A stretch of 64,000 bases of DNA from Caldilineaceae bacterium (lineage in GTDB: Bacteria > Chloroflexota > Anaerolineae > Caldilineales > Caldilineaceae). The position numbers were made by a program, and so were the translations under genes. This document shows, piece after piece, positions 56,007 through 64,000 of this stretch (position 1 is its first letter; each line of letters begins with the position of its first letter). The notes beneath the pieces are model-generated. The model searched no databases, was not told the origin of the DNA, and saw only the letters and a program-made list of their open reading frames with translations. The stretch lies in assembly GCA_022827195.1 (NCBI GenBank), contig JAJDTL010000038.1, positions 1 through 64,000 of the forward strand. The letters run 5' to 3'.

Positions 56007-56834
56007 ATGCCTCTCAATGGATCGAGCCCCCTCTCGCGGGACGGCGACATGAGCGTTTCCGCGAGCGGGCCTCTCTTGACCGCAACCGTCAATCTCCCCA
56101 CACCCTTTGTCATTCGCTCGATCGAGACGGACAACTACCGGACAAAGACGTTCATTCTTGACGCCAGCCTGGAAGCAGGCCCCGGGCAGTTCGTCATGGT
56201 CTGGCTGCCGCGCTTTGACGAAAAGCCGTTCTCGCTGGTCGATGCCGACCCCGTCACGATTATGGTCACCGCGGTCGGACCCTTCACACGCCTACTACAC
56301 GAAATGGCGCCGGGCAACCGACTTTGGGTCCGAGGCGCGTACGGCAAGGGGTTCGGCCTGCCGCGACCTGGGCTACGCGCGGTTTTCGTGGGCGGTGGAT
56401 ACGGCGTCGCCCCGCTCCTGTGGCTGGCCCGCGCCTGGAAAGGCCGGCTGGCCGCCCTCAGCGTTGTGATCGGCGCTGGCTCCGCCCGGGACCTGCTGTA
56501 CGCAGACCACTTCTCCCAACTGTCCGATTGCTATGCGAATACTGCGAACGCACTGCAGGTCCACACTAGTACGGAGGACGGCAGTACCGGGTTTCGGGGA
56601 AGGGTAACCGACCTGCTTGAACCCCGCCTGGCCGCAGGTGAATTTGACCTGATCTGCGCCTGCGGGCCCGACGGAATGCTGGCCGCGCTCGACCTGATGG
56701 GCGGCCGATACGGCGTCCCGCGCCAACTGTCCTGGGAGGCATACATGCGCTGCGGCATCGGCATCTGCGGCTCATGCGAGCACGACGGCCGCGTCCTCTG
56801 TCTCGACGGCCCGGTCCTTCAGAGCGGGGCCTAA
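56007..56834 (+). CDS. Dihydroorotate dehydrogenase electron-transfer subunit-like (PyrK) flavoprotein
   Basis: A 275-residue iron-sulfur flavoprotein of the PyrK/ferredoxin reductase group. It has an FAD-binding barrel (about 30-115, with GQFVMVWLPR and KPFSLVDAD), an NAD-binding domain with VGGGYGVAPLLWLAR near 130, and a C-terminal [2Fe-2S] loop CGIGICGSC with a fourth Cys in VLC. In PyrK the partner PyrD is normally adjacent; it is not here, so this may serve another dehydrogenase. The start could also be ATG 56049; neither has a clear ribosome site. Confidence 0.83.
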   Translation: MPLNGSSPLSRDGDMSVSASGPLLTATVNLPTPFVIRSIETDNYRTKTFILDASLEAGPGQFVMVWLPRFDEKPFSLVDADPVTIMVTAVGPFTRLLHEMAPGNRLWVRGAYGKGFGLPRPGLRAVFVGGGYGVAPLLWLARAWKGRLAALSVVIGAGSARDLLYADHFSQLSDCYANTANALQVHTSTEDGSTGFRGRVTDLLEPRLAAGEFDLICACGPDGMLAALDLMGGRYGVPRQLSWEAYMRCGIGICGSCEHDGRVLCLDGPVLQSGA

Positions 56835-57514
56835 CCCGTGCCATTAGCCGTGCCCTGAGCCTCCCACCGTGCGGGCCGAGTCACCGCAAAAAACACCTGT
56901 TTCCCGCAACGTGCCATTCTATCTCGCAAGTTCATTTATGGGGTCGGGCGCTTGAGGACCCTGCCTGAACTGGGCCGCGAGTTCACGGTCGACTCTTCGT
57001 TCTTCCTATTTGAGGTCCGGGCGTGCTCTGGCGAGGGAACAGCAGCCGCATGGAATGCAATACGACCCGTACAGATACTACACTTCGAAGTTGGCTGAGT
57101 CAGGCCAATGGAACGCTCAGCGTTTCCCCTCCAATTGGAGGCACATGCGCGTCTTATGGGCGCTTCGGTTCTGGAAAACTCTGACTTTACGGACCGCCTG
57201 TAAGTCTGCAGAAGTGACCCCGGTTTCGCACTCTTCTTGGATGTAGCAGCTCCAGTTCAGGCCGCTCCGGCGGCGTTCGCAGGCGCGAGAAGGAGTGCGA
57301 AGCATCCTCTTTTCGGCGCCCGTTTGCTAACAGTTTGTGGAACCTGACCACTTCAGGGGGTCGCGACGCGGGAGAGAAGGGCCGGCCCGGTGCGACCAAC
57401 CGGCTGCGCCCGTGATGCCGGCAGTTGGCCCACTTGATGGCACTGTTCCACCAGAATCTGTTTCCGCCCCGCGCGGGCGCGGAATTATGGAATTTGGAAG
57501 CTTGAAGCGGGGGG
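56835..57514. other. 680-base gap without a supported gene
   Basis: Frames on both strands are short, Arg- or Pro-rich and without ribosome sites or family resemblance. There is no promoter pair or terminator I trust. It may be the remnant of a lost gene. Confidence 0.35.
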
Positions 57515-58570
57515 TTAAGCCAAGGGTTTTGGCGCCAGACTTGCCGCGGAGGGCAGCCCGTGAGCGGTCGTTGCGTTGCGAACACCGTCAAGCACGGCAT
57601 CGGCTACGACTTCGGCGGCAACCGCACCCAGCAGACTCAGCTCAACGGCAGCCTCCAGCGCACCGGTTGCCAGCGCAAAGATGCAGTCGCCGTCATATAC
57701 GGTATGCGCCGGGCGGGTCGTGCGGCTGACGCCGGTCTGCCCCATCTGGGCCAGCTTTGTCACTTCGGGCTTGCTCAGGGCCAGGTTGGTGGCGATGACG
57801 CCAATCGTTGTATTGTCCTCGGCCGGGCGGGATGCGGCCAACCCGGCTTCCGTCGCCTCAATCGACGCCCCCTCGCCGTCCCTGCTCGCAGGCGGGCGGA
57901 AAAGGTAGGAATCAAACCGTGCGGCGGCCTCGGACAGGCTGTCGACCAGCTGGCCAGTGTCCGGGTCGCGGGCCCCCGCCACCAGTTCTCCCTGCCTCGG
58001 GTCCATCACGTCGCCGACCGCATTGACCGCCACCAGCGCGGCCACGATCACTCCGCCCGGCAGCGCGGCCGACGCCTGCCCCAGGCCGCCGCGGCAGGCC
58101 AGAGCCGGGCCCGTCAGCTTGCCGACAGTGCAGCCAACACCTGCGCCTACGGAGCCTCGGCTGCTGTCCTGGTGAGTGGCGGCCTCGCACGCGGCGTAGG
58201 CGTCTTCGTCAGTCGGGTAGGCTGTCGATCCGGCGAAACCCAGGTCATAGAGGATCGCTGCAGGGACGATCGGTACGGGCGCGGCCGGCGTCGGCCAGCC
58301 GAATCCCCGCTCGGCCAGCCAGCGCACGACACCGTGTGCCGCTCCCAGCCCGAAGGCGGAACCGCCACTGAGGAGGACGGCGTGAACCCGGTCCACCCTG
58401 CCTACAGGATCGAGCAGCGCCGTCTCGCGCGTTCCGGGCGCCGAGCCGCGCACGTCGACGCCGCAGCAGGCGCCTTCCGGCGTCAGAACGACCGAGCATC
58501 CGGTGCCACTGGTGTGATCTGACCAGTGACCGACTCGGAGGCCGGGCACGTCGGTCAGTGCTCTATTCAC
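57515..58570 (-). CDS. P1 family (DmpA/BapA-like) aminopeptidase
   Basis: A 351-residue Ntn-hydrolase-like peptidase of family S58/P1. The order DVPGLRVGHWSD, LLSGGSAFGLGAAHGVV, VGAGVGCTVGKLTG and NTTIGVIATNLALSK is typical. Autocleavage in the NTTIGV segment would create the N-terminal nucleophile (Thr here). It would release N-terminal residues or beta-amino acids from small peptides. GTG 58570 lies inside the end of the sufE-like gene, overlapping 8 bases, so its translation depends on that gene. Confidence 0.88.
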   Translation of the reverse strand: MNRALTDVPGLRVGHWSDHTSGTGCSVVLTPEGACCGVDVRGSAPGTRETALLDPVGRVDRVHAVLLSGGSAFGLGAAHGVVRWLAERGFGWPTPAAPVPIVPAAILYDLGFAGSTAYPTDEDAYAACEAATHQDSSRGSVGAGVGCTVGKLTGPALACRGGLGQASAALPGGVIVAALVAVNAVGDVMDPRQGELVAGARDPDTGQLVDSLSEAAARFDSYLFRPPASRDGEGASIEATEAGLAASRPAEDNTTIGVIATNLALSKPEVTKLAQMGQTGVSRTTRPAHTVYDGDCIFALATGALEAAVELSLLGAVAAEVVADAVLDGVRNATTAHGLPSAASLAPKPLA

Positions 58571-59030
58571 CTTTCGCCATTTTTTGGGTCAGCTGCCGCT
58601 TGAGGTAGGCCATCAAAACGTGGAGACCGCGCAGGCGCTGGAGGGAGATGGCCTCGTGCAGTCCAAGGAGGTAGTGAATGTCGTCCGGTGTGCTGAGTAC
58701 GGCGTCGGGGGCGGCGCGTTCGAGCCCTTCCTGTACGATTGCGGCATAACCGCGCACGGTCGGCGATTCTTTGGGAACGTCAATGTAGACGTCCACACCT
58801 GCATCGACGATTTCGGTAAACACGAAGACCGGAGTCTGGCACTCGTGGACCTGCTCCATCCGGTCGCGGGCATCGTGAAGAAAGCCGGGCAGTTCCGGCA
58901 TGCCCATAGCAAAATCGAGAAGTGACTCCAGCCGCTCGCGCGGCTCCATGCTGCGAAAATCCTCTATGATCGCGCGCAAAGGCGGCGGAGTCCTTTCGAT
59001 TTTCTCTTCGAGGGTGAGATTGAATTCCAT
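58563..59030 (-). CDS. SufE-like sulfur acceptor protein
   Basis: A 155-residue protein of the SufE/CsdE family, which takes persulfide sulfur from a cysteine desulfurase for Fe-S cluster assembly. The acceptor Cys64 lies in QVHECQTPVFV, and TVRGYAAIVQEGL and the later GLHEAISLQRLRGL match the family pattern. The cysteine desulfurase (SufS) is not in the window. Its end overlaps the peptidase gene by 8 bases. Confidence 0.85.
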   Translation of the reverse strand: MEFNLTLEEKIERTPPPLRAIIEDFRSMEPRERLESLLDFAMGMPELPGFLHDARDRMEQVHECQTPVFVFTEIVDAGVDVYIDVPKESPTVRGYAAIVQEGLERAAPDAVLSTPDDIHYLLGLHEAISLQRLRGLHVLMAYLKRQLTQKMAKGE

Positions 59031-59079
59031 GCTATCGCTAAGGCGTTGTGCACCTTGCCGAAAGGGCAGAGTAGACTCG

Positions 59080-59277
59080 CTACTTGGAACGTTTCAACAC
59101 GGGCAGGCCATTCTTGCTTTCGGATACCTCGTAACCCTCCGGCACCGCGTCGAGCGAGCCTTCCTTCGCCTCTTTGGCGAAAAAATAGAGGGTCTGCTGG
59201 CGTCCGTTTCGCAGTGTGGTTTCGCGTGAGTGCAAATAGTAGGTTCTACCCTTTGAGTTCGTGTGGGCATACGCCAT
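59080..59277 (-). CDS. Small conserved protein (65 residues), function unknown
   Basis: A short basic protein starting MAYAHTNSKGRTYYLHSR and containing NGRQQTLYFFAKE, a pattern I recognise from uncharacterised 60-70-residue proteins in several phyla. No Cys, no membrane segment; likely a small beta/alpha fold. AAGGAG lies 9 bases before ATG 59277, and a TTGTCC/TACAAT promoter is about 130 bases upstream. No function is known to me. Confidence 0.75.
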   Translation of the reverse strand: MAYAHTNSKGRTYYLHSRETTLRNGRQQTLYFFAKEAKEGSLDAVPEGYEVSESKNGLPVLKRSK

Positions 59278-59402
59278 CTTGTCTTGCTCCTTTCTTCTGT
59301 GGTGGTGCTGCCATGCAAGGTGTTCAGGCTTCTCCCGAAGCGTTCGAGCGGCCGATTGGCGTAGGAACGAAGGGCGGCCCAGTGCTCCAGGGTTCAACTT
59401 CC

Positions 59403-59430
59403 ATTGTAAATCAGCCCTGCAAAAGGACAA
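59403..59430 (-). promoter_or_regulatory. Promoter of the small conserved gene
   Basis: On the minus strand TTGTCC (59425-59430), a 16-base spacer and TACAAT (59403-59408). Predicted start about 59396, leader about 120 bases. Confidence 0.45.
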
Positions 59431-59454
59431 AAAACGGTTGCTGCATTTATTTCG

Positions 59455-60258
59455 CTACCTGTGCCAGCCGGCCTTGACAGTGCGTGTGGCGATATAGGTG
59501 TCGGTAAAATCGGCCGGGGGCTGGCCCTCCCAGCGGTCTTCGTAGAAGCCGGTCAGTACAAGCCCGGCATCGAGTTGCCCTGCGATCTGGTCGGTGAGTG
59601 TGTGGCCGAACTCGAGCGCTTCCCCAGCCCGCATGTAGGAGTCCCGCTCGCTCTCCGAAATGCTGGACAGGTCGGAATAGGGCAACTTGTAGCGCACCAC
59701 GGGCGCAGCTTCGCAGTCCGCGTCCTGGTCGAAGAGGTAGAGCACCGGGTTTACGAAGCCGGCCACGAGGACGCCTCCCTCTGCAAGCACGCGCGCGCAT
59801 TCGCGCCAGACCGGCCGCACGTCGGGCACAAACAGGTTGGAGCAAGGGTTCACGACCAGGTCGAAGCACCCGTCGGCGAAAGCGCTCAAATCGCGCATGT
59901 CGCCTTCGACGATGGCAAGATTCAGGCCCTCCCTTAGGGCAACGAGACGGTCCTGCGCCAACTGACGGGGAGAGTTGTCCAGCACTGTCACGCGGGCGCC
60001 GGCGCTTTCACCGGCCGCGGCCAGTACCGGCCCCTGCTGCCCGCCGCCGGCGGCAAGACACAGGACTTGCGCCCCCCGTAGCGACGGAAACCAGTCCCGG
60101 GGCACAGCCTTTGTCGGTGTCAGTGAGATCTGCCAGTTGTCGCGGCGTGCGGCCGCGATTGTTTCGGCATCAACGGGAACGGTCCATACGCTTTTGCGCT
60201 CGACCGCCAGGTCCCAGGCGAAGCGGTTGTAGGCTCGAATATCAGCTGTTGGCGGCAT
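59455..60258 (-). CDS. Class I SAM-dependent methyltransferase
   Basis: A 267-residue Rossmann-fold methyltransferase. SAM-binding motif [15 protein letters not shown] is near residue 66, the acidic [14 protein letters not shown] near 90, [10 protein letters not shown] near 118 and [13 protein letters not shown] near 133. An N-terminal [11 protein letters not shown] segment is typical of a widespread uncharacterised group. Substrate unknown. It is on the minus strand between xdhC (46 bases upstream) and the small conserved gene. Confidence 0.82.
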   Translation of the reverse strand: MPPTADIRAYNRFAWDLAVERKSVWTVPVDAETIAAARRDNWQISLTPTKAVPRDWFPSLRGAQVLCLAAGGGQQGPVLAAAGESAGARVTVLDNSPRQLAQDRLVALREGLNLAIVEGDMRDLSAFADGCFDLVVNPCSNLFVPDVRPVWRECARVLAEGGVLVAGFVNPVLYLFDQDADCEAAPVVRYKLPYSDLSSISESERDSYMRAGEALEFGHTLTDQIAGQLDAGLVLTGFYEDRWEGQPPADFTDTYIATRTVKAGWHR

Positions 60259-60304
60259 CAGGTCTGTTCTACCGGCTGGAATTGGCAGTCTGCGACCTGC
60301 CTGG

Positions 60305-61183
60305 TCAGCCCGATTCGGTGGCCGGCTGCCTGTGATCGCCGCGGCCGGTGGTTTCCGCCGCCCGCGCCCTCCGTTTCAGGCGTTCGTGCTGGATCTGCTC
60401 GCTCATTCCCGGCAGCGTCCCGTCACGCATCACGCAAATCATCTCTGCCATGATGCAGACCGCGATCTCCGCCGGCGTGATGGCCCCAATGTCGACGCCG
60501 ATTGGTGCACGGACGTGATCAAAGCTGGTTGCTGGAATGTTCTGCTCCCGCTCCAGCAGTTCAAAGACGGCGCGAATTCGCCGGCGGCTGCCGATCATGC
60601 CCAAATAGGCGACGGGATCGTGCAGCACCTCCAGCAGGCAGTCGATATCGTGCTGATGCCCGCGTGTGACCAGAACGAGATATGTGTCGCTGTCGAAAAC
60701 CGGCCTGCCCTGTCGCAGCCCGGCCAGTGTGGGTCGAAACGGCCCGGCCACAACCTGATCAGCGCTGGGGAAGCGGGTGCGATGGGCGTACTGCGGCCTG
60801 TCGTCCAACACGGTGACCGCGAAATCACAGGTCTTGGCGATCGAGGCTAGCGGAATGGCGATGTGCCCGGCCCCGGCAATGATCAGGTGCGGCGGGCGCG
60901 CCTGCACCTCCACAAAGACGGTGACGTCGCCCTCGTCGAAGGCATAGCGGAGCCGCTTGTGACTTCTCTGCGCGATTGCCTTGCGGGCGTCGGCCAGAAC
61001 GGTGCTGCTGTGCCGGCCGAGGCCGAGCTCGCCGACCGGGTCGCGTTCCACCTGCGGCCAGACTACTGCATGGCCACCGGCAGACGAGGCCAGGTCGCCG
61101 CCGGCAGAAGTCACCGTAACCAGCCCAACGGATTCCCTTCTTTCGATTGAGTCGATAAGCGCTTCGAGCGTCCGCTTCTCCAT
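60305..61183 (-). CDS. XdhC/CoxI-type molybdenum-enzyme maturation factor (full length)
   Basis: A 292-residue XdhC-family protein that inserts the sulfurated molybdenum cofactor into hydroxylases such as xanthine or CO dehydrogenase. The N-terminal XdhC/CoxI part is followed by the Rossmann part starting [18 protein letters not shown] (about residue 120) and ending in [20 protein letters not shown]. The first part is degenerate compared with its partner at 62220-62591 (no CGG motif). ATG 61183 has AAGG upstream. Confidence 0.82.
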   Translation of the reverse strand: MEKRTLEALIDSIERRESVGLVTVTSAGGDLASSAGGHAVVWPQVERDPVGELGLGRHSSTVLADARKAIAQRSHKRLRYAFDEGDVTVFVEVQARPPHLIIAGAGHIAIPLASIAKTCDFAVTVLDDRPQYAHRTRFPSADQVVAGPFRPTLAGLRQGRPVFDSDTYLVLVTRGHQHDIDCLLEVLHDPVAYLGMIGSRRRIRAVFELLEREQNIPATSFDHVRAPIGVDIGAITPAEIAVCIMAEMICVMRDGTLPGMSEQIQHERLKRRARAAETTGRGDHRQPATESG

Positions 61184-61234
61184 TGCTTGCCTTCGATTTC
61201 GCCGGGCCGCCGGCACAATCGAAATCTTCACGTC

Positions 61235-61276
61235 TCCTGTCAATGAGTCCCTGTCAATTAGTCCCTGTCAATTAGT
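61235..61276. repeat. Three tandem 14-bp repeats carrying TTGACA
   Basis: CCCTGTCAATTAGT occurs at 61249-61262 and 61263-61276 exactly, with a third copy at 61235-61248 differing at two positions. On the minus strand each unit contains TTGACA, a perfect -35 hexamer facing xdhC. The copy nearest xdhC (61238-61243) is 17 bases from GATTGT (61215-61220). The repeats also lie just upstream of the terC promoter. Confidence 0.7.
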
Positions 61277-61292
61277 CGGCAATCACCAATCG

Positions 61293-61322
61293 TTGGGCAT
61301 TCGAAGAGGTAGATGCTAGAAT
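61293..61322 (+). promoter_or_regulatory. Promoter of terC
   Basis: TTGGGC (61293-61298), an 18-base spacer and TAGAAT (61317-61322) with TG plus one base before it. Predicted start near 61329, leader about 86 bases. Confidence 0.5.
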
Positions 61323-61414
61323 CCTCTCATTTCCCGGTCTCCCGGGACCTCCGTGAACGGCGCATTGCACCATCCTCACATTTCGTTGGGCTAATTCAAA
61401 ATAGGGACCGCGAT

Positions 61415-62182
61415 ATGGAACTGTTCCAGCCTGAAAACCTCGTCGCCCTCCTGACACTCGTCCTGCTCGAAGTCGTGCTCGGCATCGACAACGTGATCTT
61501 CATCGCCATCCTGAGCGGAAAGCTGCCTGAACGACAGCAGGCCAGGGCCCGTTCTGCCGGCATCGGGCTGGCGGTACTCGCCCGACTTGTGCTTCTCTTC
61601 AGCATAACCTGGATCATGCGCCTGACATTTCCCTTGTTCGAGATCTTCTCCCACGAAGTTTCGGGGCGGGACCTGATCCTGCTTGTCGGCGGCCTCTTCC
61701 TTATCGGCAAGAGCACATATGAGATTCACGAGAAACTGGAAGCTGCCGAACATGACAGCACGACGAAAGGCGTGGCAACGCTCGCCTCCGTACTCGTGCA
61801 GATCGTGATCGTCGACATTGTGTTTTCGCTGGATTCGGTGGTAACGGCGGTGGGTATCTCGGGCAATCTGTGGGTGATGGTGCCGGCCGTGGTCGTCGCA
61901 GCCGCCGTGATGCTCATCTTCGCCGGGCCGATCGCCGCCTATGTCGAGCGGCACCCCACGATGAAGATTCTGGCCCTGGCGTTCCTGATCCTGATCGGGT
62001 TTCTTCTCGTCCTGGAAGGCTGGCTGCACGAGACGGTAGAGGAGCTGCATATCAAAAACTACGCCTACTTTGCCATGGCCTTCTCACTCGTTGTCGAGAT
62101 GATCAACATTCGCGTACGGGAGAAGTCGCAGCCGGTCCACCTGCGCAGCCGCTTGCCGAGAACCGAGCCGGACGACAGTTAG
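61415..62182 (+). CDS. TerC family integral membrane protein
   Basis: A 255-residue membrane protein with about seven helices. Conserved acidic motifs lie inside helices: LLEVVLGIDNVIFIA (about 17-31) and IVDIVFSLDSVVTAVG (about 132-147), the two hallmarks of the TerC/Alx/YkoY family, several members of which export Mn2+. AGGGA precedes ATG 61415. No tellurite-resistance partner genes are nearby, so metal ion export is the likelier role. It is the only plus-strand gene between the two xdhC-type genes. Confidence 0.9.
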   Translation: MELFQPENLVALLTLVLLEVVLGIDNVIFIAILSGKLPERQQARARSAGIGLAVLARLVLLFSITWIMRLTFPLFEIFSHEVSGRDLILLVGGLFLIGKSTYEIHEKLEAAEHDSTTKGVATLASVLVQIVIVDIVFSLDSVVTAVGISGNLWVMVPAVVVAAAVMLIFAGPIAAYVERHPTMKILALAFLILIGFLLVLEGWLHETVEELHIKNYAYFAMAFSLVVEMINIRVREKSQPVHLRSRLPRTEPDDS

Positions 62183-62219
62183 GCCGGTCGCAGTCGGGGT
62201 GGCGCTGCGGACGCGCCGG

Positions 62220-62591
62220 CTATGCGGAATCGCCGGAGGGCCGATACGCGCCGGCTGGGGCAGTGCCGTCCTCAGATTCGCCCCAGCGCTCGATGAAGAC
62301 ATCCATGACGCCTCCGCAGACGCCAAGGCTTTCCATCGAAATGTCTTCGGTCAAGTCCACGTGAACCGTGCGCGGCAGCCCGCTCTCGATCACGTCAAGC
62401 CCGGCGCGGATTACGTCGGCCTCCCCACACCCGCCTCCGACCGTTCCGACATGCCGGCCCAGCGGATGGATGATCATCTTTGCGCCGACTTCGCGGGGAA
62501 CTGATCCTTTGGCCTCGATGATTGTCGCCACGGCTACCGGCAGCTCTTCGTCCAGCATGCCCTGCAAATGGCGGTAAAAAGTTGCATTCAA
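62220..62591 (-). CDS. XdhC/CoxI N-terminal-domain protein
   Basis: A 123-residue single-domain protein. IIEAKGSVPREVGAKMIIHP, GTVGGGCGEADV and VCGGVMDVFIE are the conserved XdhC/CoxI N-terminal motifs. It lacks the Rossmann half present in the 60305 protein, so the two may work as a pair. The start is TTG 62591 with GAGGAG 10 bases upstream. It follows the MocA-like gene by 40 bases, in the same direction. Confidence 0.82.
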   Translation of the reverse strand: MNATFYRHLQGMLDEELPVAVATIIEAKGSVPREVGAKMIIHPLGRHVGTVGGGCGEADVIRAGLDVIESGLPRTVHVDLTEDISMESLGVCGGVMDVFIERWGESEDGTAPAGAYRPSGDSA

Positions 62592-62631
62592 TTGTGTCTG
62601 ACTCCTCGCATTGGTGCGCGACCGTAGCGGT

Positions 62632-63300
62632 CTACTCCGTCCCTTCGAACTCTGCGCGCAGCGCCTCATACTCGGCCGGCAAATCCATATCCCGGCGCAC
62701 ACTGTCTCCCTTAACATTCACGTATACGATCTCTTCGGCGTGACCGTTCAGCAGGTCTCGCAGCGACTGCCCTTCCTTCATCCTAAGCAGATCTGCGAAG
62801 AGTCGACGCGGCAGAAACACCGGGTGGCCGCGCCGGCGATTGTGGCTGGGCACCACGATCGAGTCGACATTCTCAGCCGCGCAGCCAATAATGCGCCGGA
62901 CCACGGCGACGGGAATGTGCGGCTGGTCGCCCAGCGCCAGCAGCGATCCCCCGAGCGGCCGGTTTTCGCCCAGAAGCGCTTCAACGCCCACCTGGAAGGA
63001 ACGCAGCATTTCGTTGCGCACGTAGTCGGGATTAAACACGACGCCGGCCGTTACGCCAGCCAGGCGCTCAGCGATCTCCGCCCCCCTGTGCCCTACAACG
63101 ACGAGCACCGGGGACGCCCCGCCGCCGATCAGCGCGTCGGCCGCCGCCTCGATGACAGTGCTTCGGCCCCAAGGTAGCAGAGGCTTGAACCGGCCCATTC
63201 GGCGGCTGAACCCGGCCGCCGCGACCACCGCCGCCACACCCGGCGGCTGGGAGAGGGCCGTCTGCCTGGTCTCTGTCGGAAGATGGGAATCCTCCCTCAA
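62632..63300 (-). CDS. MocA-like molybdenum cofactor nucleotidyltransferase
   Basis: A 222-residue NTP transferase of the MobA/MocA group, which adds CMP (or GMP) to molybdopterin. The N-terminal glycosyltransferase-like VAAAGFSRRMGRFKPLLPWG, the LGDQPHIP metal site and GHPVFLPRRLF match MocA. TTG 63300 is taken as start because GGAGG lies exactly 5 bases upstream and a promoter lies at 63385; a longer frame to 63615 would run past that promoter. With the two XdhC-type proteins this forms a maturation set; the molybdenum hydroxylase itself is outside the window. Confidence 0.85.
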   Translation of the reverse strand: MREDSHLPTETRQTALSQPPGVAAVVAAAGFSRRMGRFKPLLPWGRSTVIEAAADALIGGGASPVLVVVGHRGAEIAERLAGVTAGVVFNPDYVRNEMLRSFQVGVEALLGENRPLGGSLLALGDQPHIPVAVVRRIIGCAAENVDSIVVPSHNRRRGHPVFLPRRLFADLLRMKEGQSLRDLLNGHAEEIVYVNVKGDSVRRDMDLPAEYEALRAEFEGTE

Positions 63301-63384
63301 TTGGACCTCCGGAGCGACCTTATCCGACCGTCCGGCCTCCGCGCGCGGTGCCCTCAAACGGCCAAACGCTTCTTCAATCAGGCA

Positions 63385-63393
63385 AGTATACCA
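63385..63393 (-). promoter_or_regulatory. Extended -10 promoter of the mocA-like gene
   Basis: TGGTATACT on the minus strand: TG, one base, TATACT. Predicted start near 63378, leader about 78 bases; supports the TTG 63300 start. Confidence 0.5.
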
Positions 63394-63553
63394 CAGGAAC
63401 CCCTTGAGGCTGCTTCGGCCTAAGGCTCGACCTCGGAATTCAGGCGTGTCGGCTCGCGAGTGAACCGATGCCATGCGCCAACAGTTTTCGGCATCCAGCT
63501 TCAGGGCTGTCGGCCTTCTTCCTTTTGGGATTTCGCCTGCGCAAAGAACGCAA

Positions 63554-63562
63554 TGATATAAT
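63554..63562 (+). promoter_or_regulatory. Extended -10 promoter of the right-edge membrane protein gene
   Basis: TGATATAAT, identical to the boxes at 25928 and 34084. The first ATG (63569) would be at or very near the transcript start, so the message may be leaderless or use the second Met (63614). Confidence 0.55.
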
Positions 63563-63568
63563 TGTAGA

Positions 63569-64000
63569 ATGCCTAATCGTGTCTCTTCGTCGTCGGCCGG
63601 CGGTGCCAACGGCATGACCAGCCGGCGAAGATATGATCTGACAGCAGACCCTGTCTTTTACGTCACGCTGGGAATCTTTTGCTTTCTAACCACCTTTCTG
63701 CCCGCCTTTTTGGGACAGCCGAACCTTCTACCGGTCCTTCAGACTGTGGCACTGACAGTTTTTCTGGCCATTCCGCTTCGGCGCGGGAGAATCTACAGAG
63801 GGGTCCTGGTCGTTTCGATATGGCTGCTGCTGCAGTTCCTGATCATGTCAATTGGCACGACGCTCCTGCCGCGACCGTTTGACCGTGCAATTCACGACGG
63901 ATTCAGCTACTACGAAACATTGCTGCTTTGGCTGCACTCTGGCGGGGGCCTGCAGGAGCCGGTTCTGGCAAGTCCGCTGGCGCGGCTGGGAGAGTTCATC
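63569..64000 (+). CDS. Membrane protein, N-terminal part (runs off the window)
   Basis: An open frame of 144 codons with no stop before the window end. The N-terminal about 25 residues are polar (Ser/Gly/Arg-rich). Then come hydrophobic stretches: YVTLGIFCFLTTFLPAFLG (about 31-49), LLPVLQTVALTVFLAIPL (about 53-70) and GVLVVSIWLLLQFLIMSIGT (about 78-97), followed by a polar loop with FDRAIHDGFSYYETLLLW. At least three membrane helices are expected. I do not recognise the family; the extracellular loop and helix spacing could fit an uncharacterised integral membrane protein. It is transcribed away from the mocA-like gene. Confidence 0.65.
   Translation, partial: MPNRVSSSSAGGANGMTSRRRYDLTADPVFYVTLGIFCFLTTFLPAFLGQPNLLPVLQTVALTVFLAIPLRRGRIYRGVLVVSIWLLLQFLIMSIGTTLLPRPFDRAIHDGFSYYETLLLWLHSGGGLQEPVLASPLARLGEFI

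Noticed and set aside
57187-57600. Minus-strand frame of 137 codons in the 680-base gap, considered as a transposase remnant
   Set aside because: No DDE or HTH motif, no inverted repeats or target duplication found; it also overlaps the peptidase gene.
63301-63615. N-terminal extension of the mocA-like gene
   Set aside because: The extension has no family resemblance and would run through the extended -10 at 63385; TTG 63300 has GGAGG at the right distance.

Overview
The window is a high-GC bacterial chromosome segment with about 50 protein-coding genes, one tRNA gene and no recognisable insertion sequence, integrase, phage or CRISPR array. The gene content suggests an uncultured Chloroflexota, most like the Caldilineae/Anaerolineae group. 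The reasons are five phytanoyl-CoA-type dioxygenases, Ala/Pro-rich lipoprotein binding proteins with an acidic stretch after the lipobox, a deazaflavin (F420)-type nitroreductase, a LamG/dimethylformamidase-like protein and a LysM lipoprotein with Pro/Thr linkers. This is inference from composition; there is no 16S rRNA here.

Left part (1-8475): an arsenite methyltransferase gene (+) converges on a minus-strand group: a two-HMA copper ATPase, CcmF haem lyase, a CcmI-like membrane protein, a zinc alcohol dehydrogenase and a metallo-beta-lactamase-fold protein lacking the usual HxHxDH motif. Next (8839-20933) is a mostly plus-strand catabolic and uptake region: a dimethylformamidase-like protein, a dioxygenase, a PfkB kinase, a dipeptide-type ABC binding protein, two more dioxygenases (one on each strand), two DppB/DppC-type permeases, and a coupled amidohydrolase/Rieske pair. 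From 21017 to 24227 a tight three-gene operon encodes a SIS-domain protein, a PfkB kinase and an eIF2B-fold protein whose catalytic positions differ from known isomerases.

The middle (24271-35205) is more housekeeping: tRNA-Leu(UAA), MltG, GDP-sugar genes (RMD-type reductase and Gmd), a DUF4062-like protein, a NUDIX hydrolase, PheT, RNase Z, a YfcE-like phosphodiesterase and a LysM lipoprotein.

From 35209 to 55249 all genes are on the minus strand and look like an accessory carbohydrate/sulfate-ester catabolic block: aldehyde dehydrogenase, dioxygenase, P450, Gfo/Idh oxidoreductase, a complete MalFG-type permease pair with Tat lipoprotein binding protein (behind a near-consensus promoter with a 240-nt leader), three alkaline-phosphatase-superfamily 'sulfatases', a polysaccharide deacetylase, a DegT aminotransferase, another dioxygenase and a tandem-Cache lipoprotein. 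Two of these genes, the DegT aminotransferase and one of two tandem sulfatases, are each cut by a single in-frame stop codon.

The right end (55553-64000) carries an F420-type nitroreductase, a PyrK-like flavoprotein, a P1 peptidase translationally coupled to SufE, a 65-residue conserved protein, a methyltransferase, a molybdenum-hydroxylase maturation set (two XdhC-type proteins and a MocA-like nucleotidyltransferase) with TerC between them on the other strand, and a membrane protein running off the edge.

A recurrent extended -10 box (TGn followed by a TATAAT-like hexamer) lies in front of many genes and helped choose several starts.
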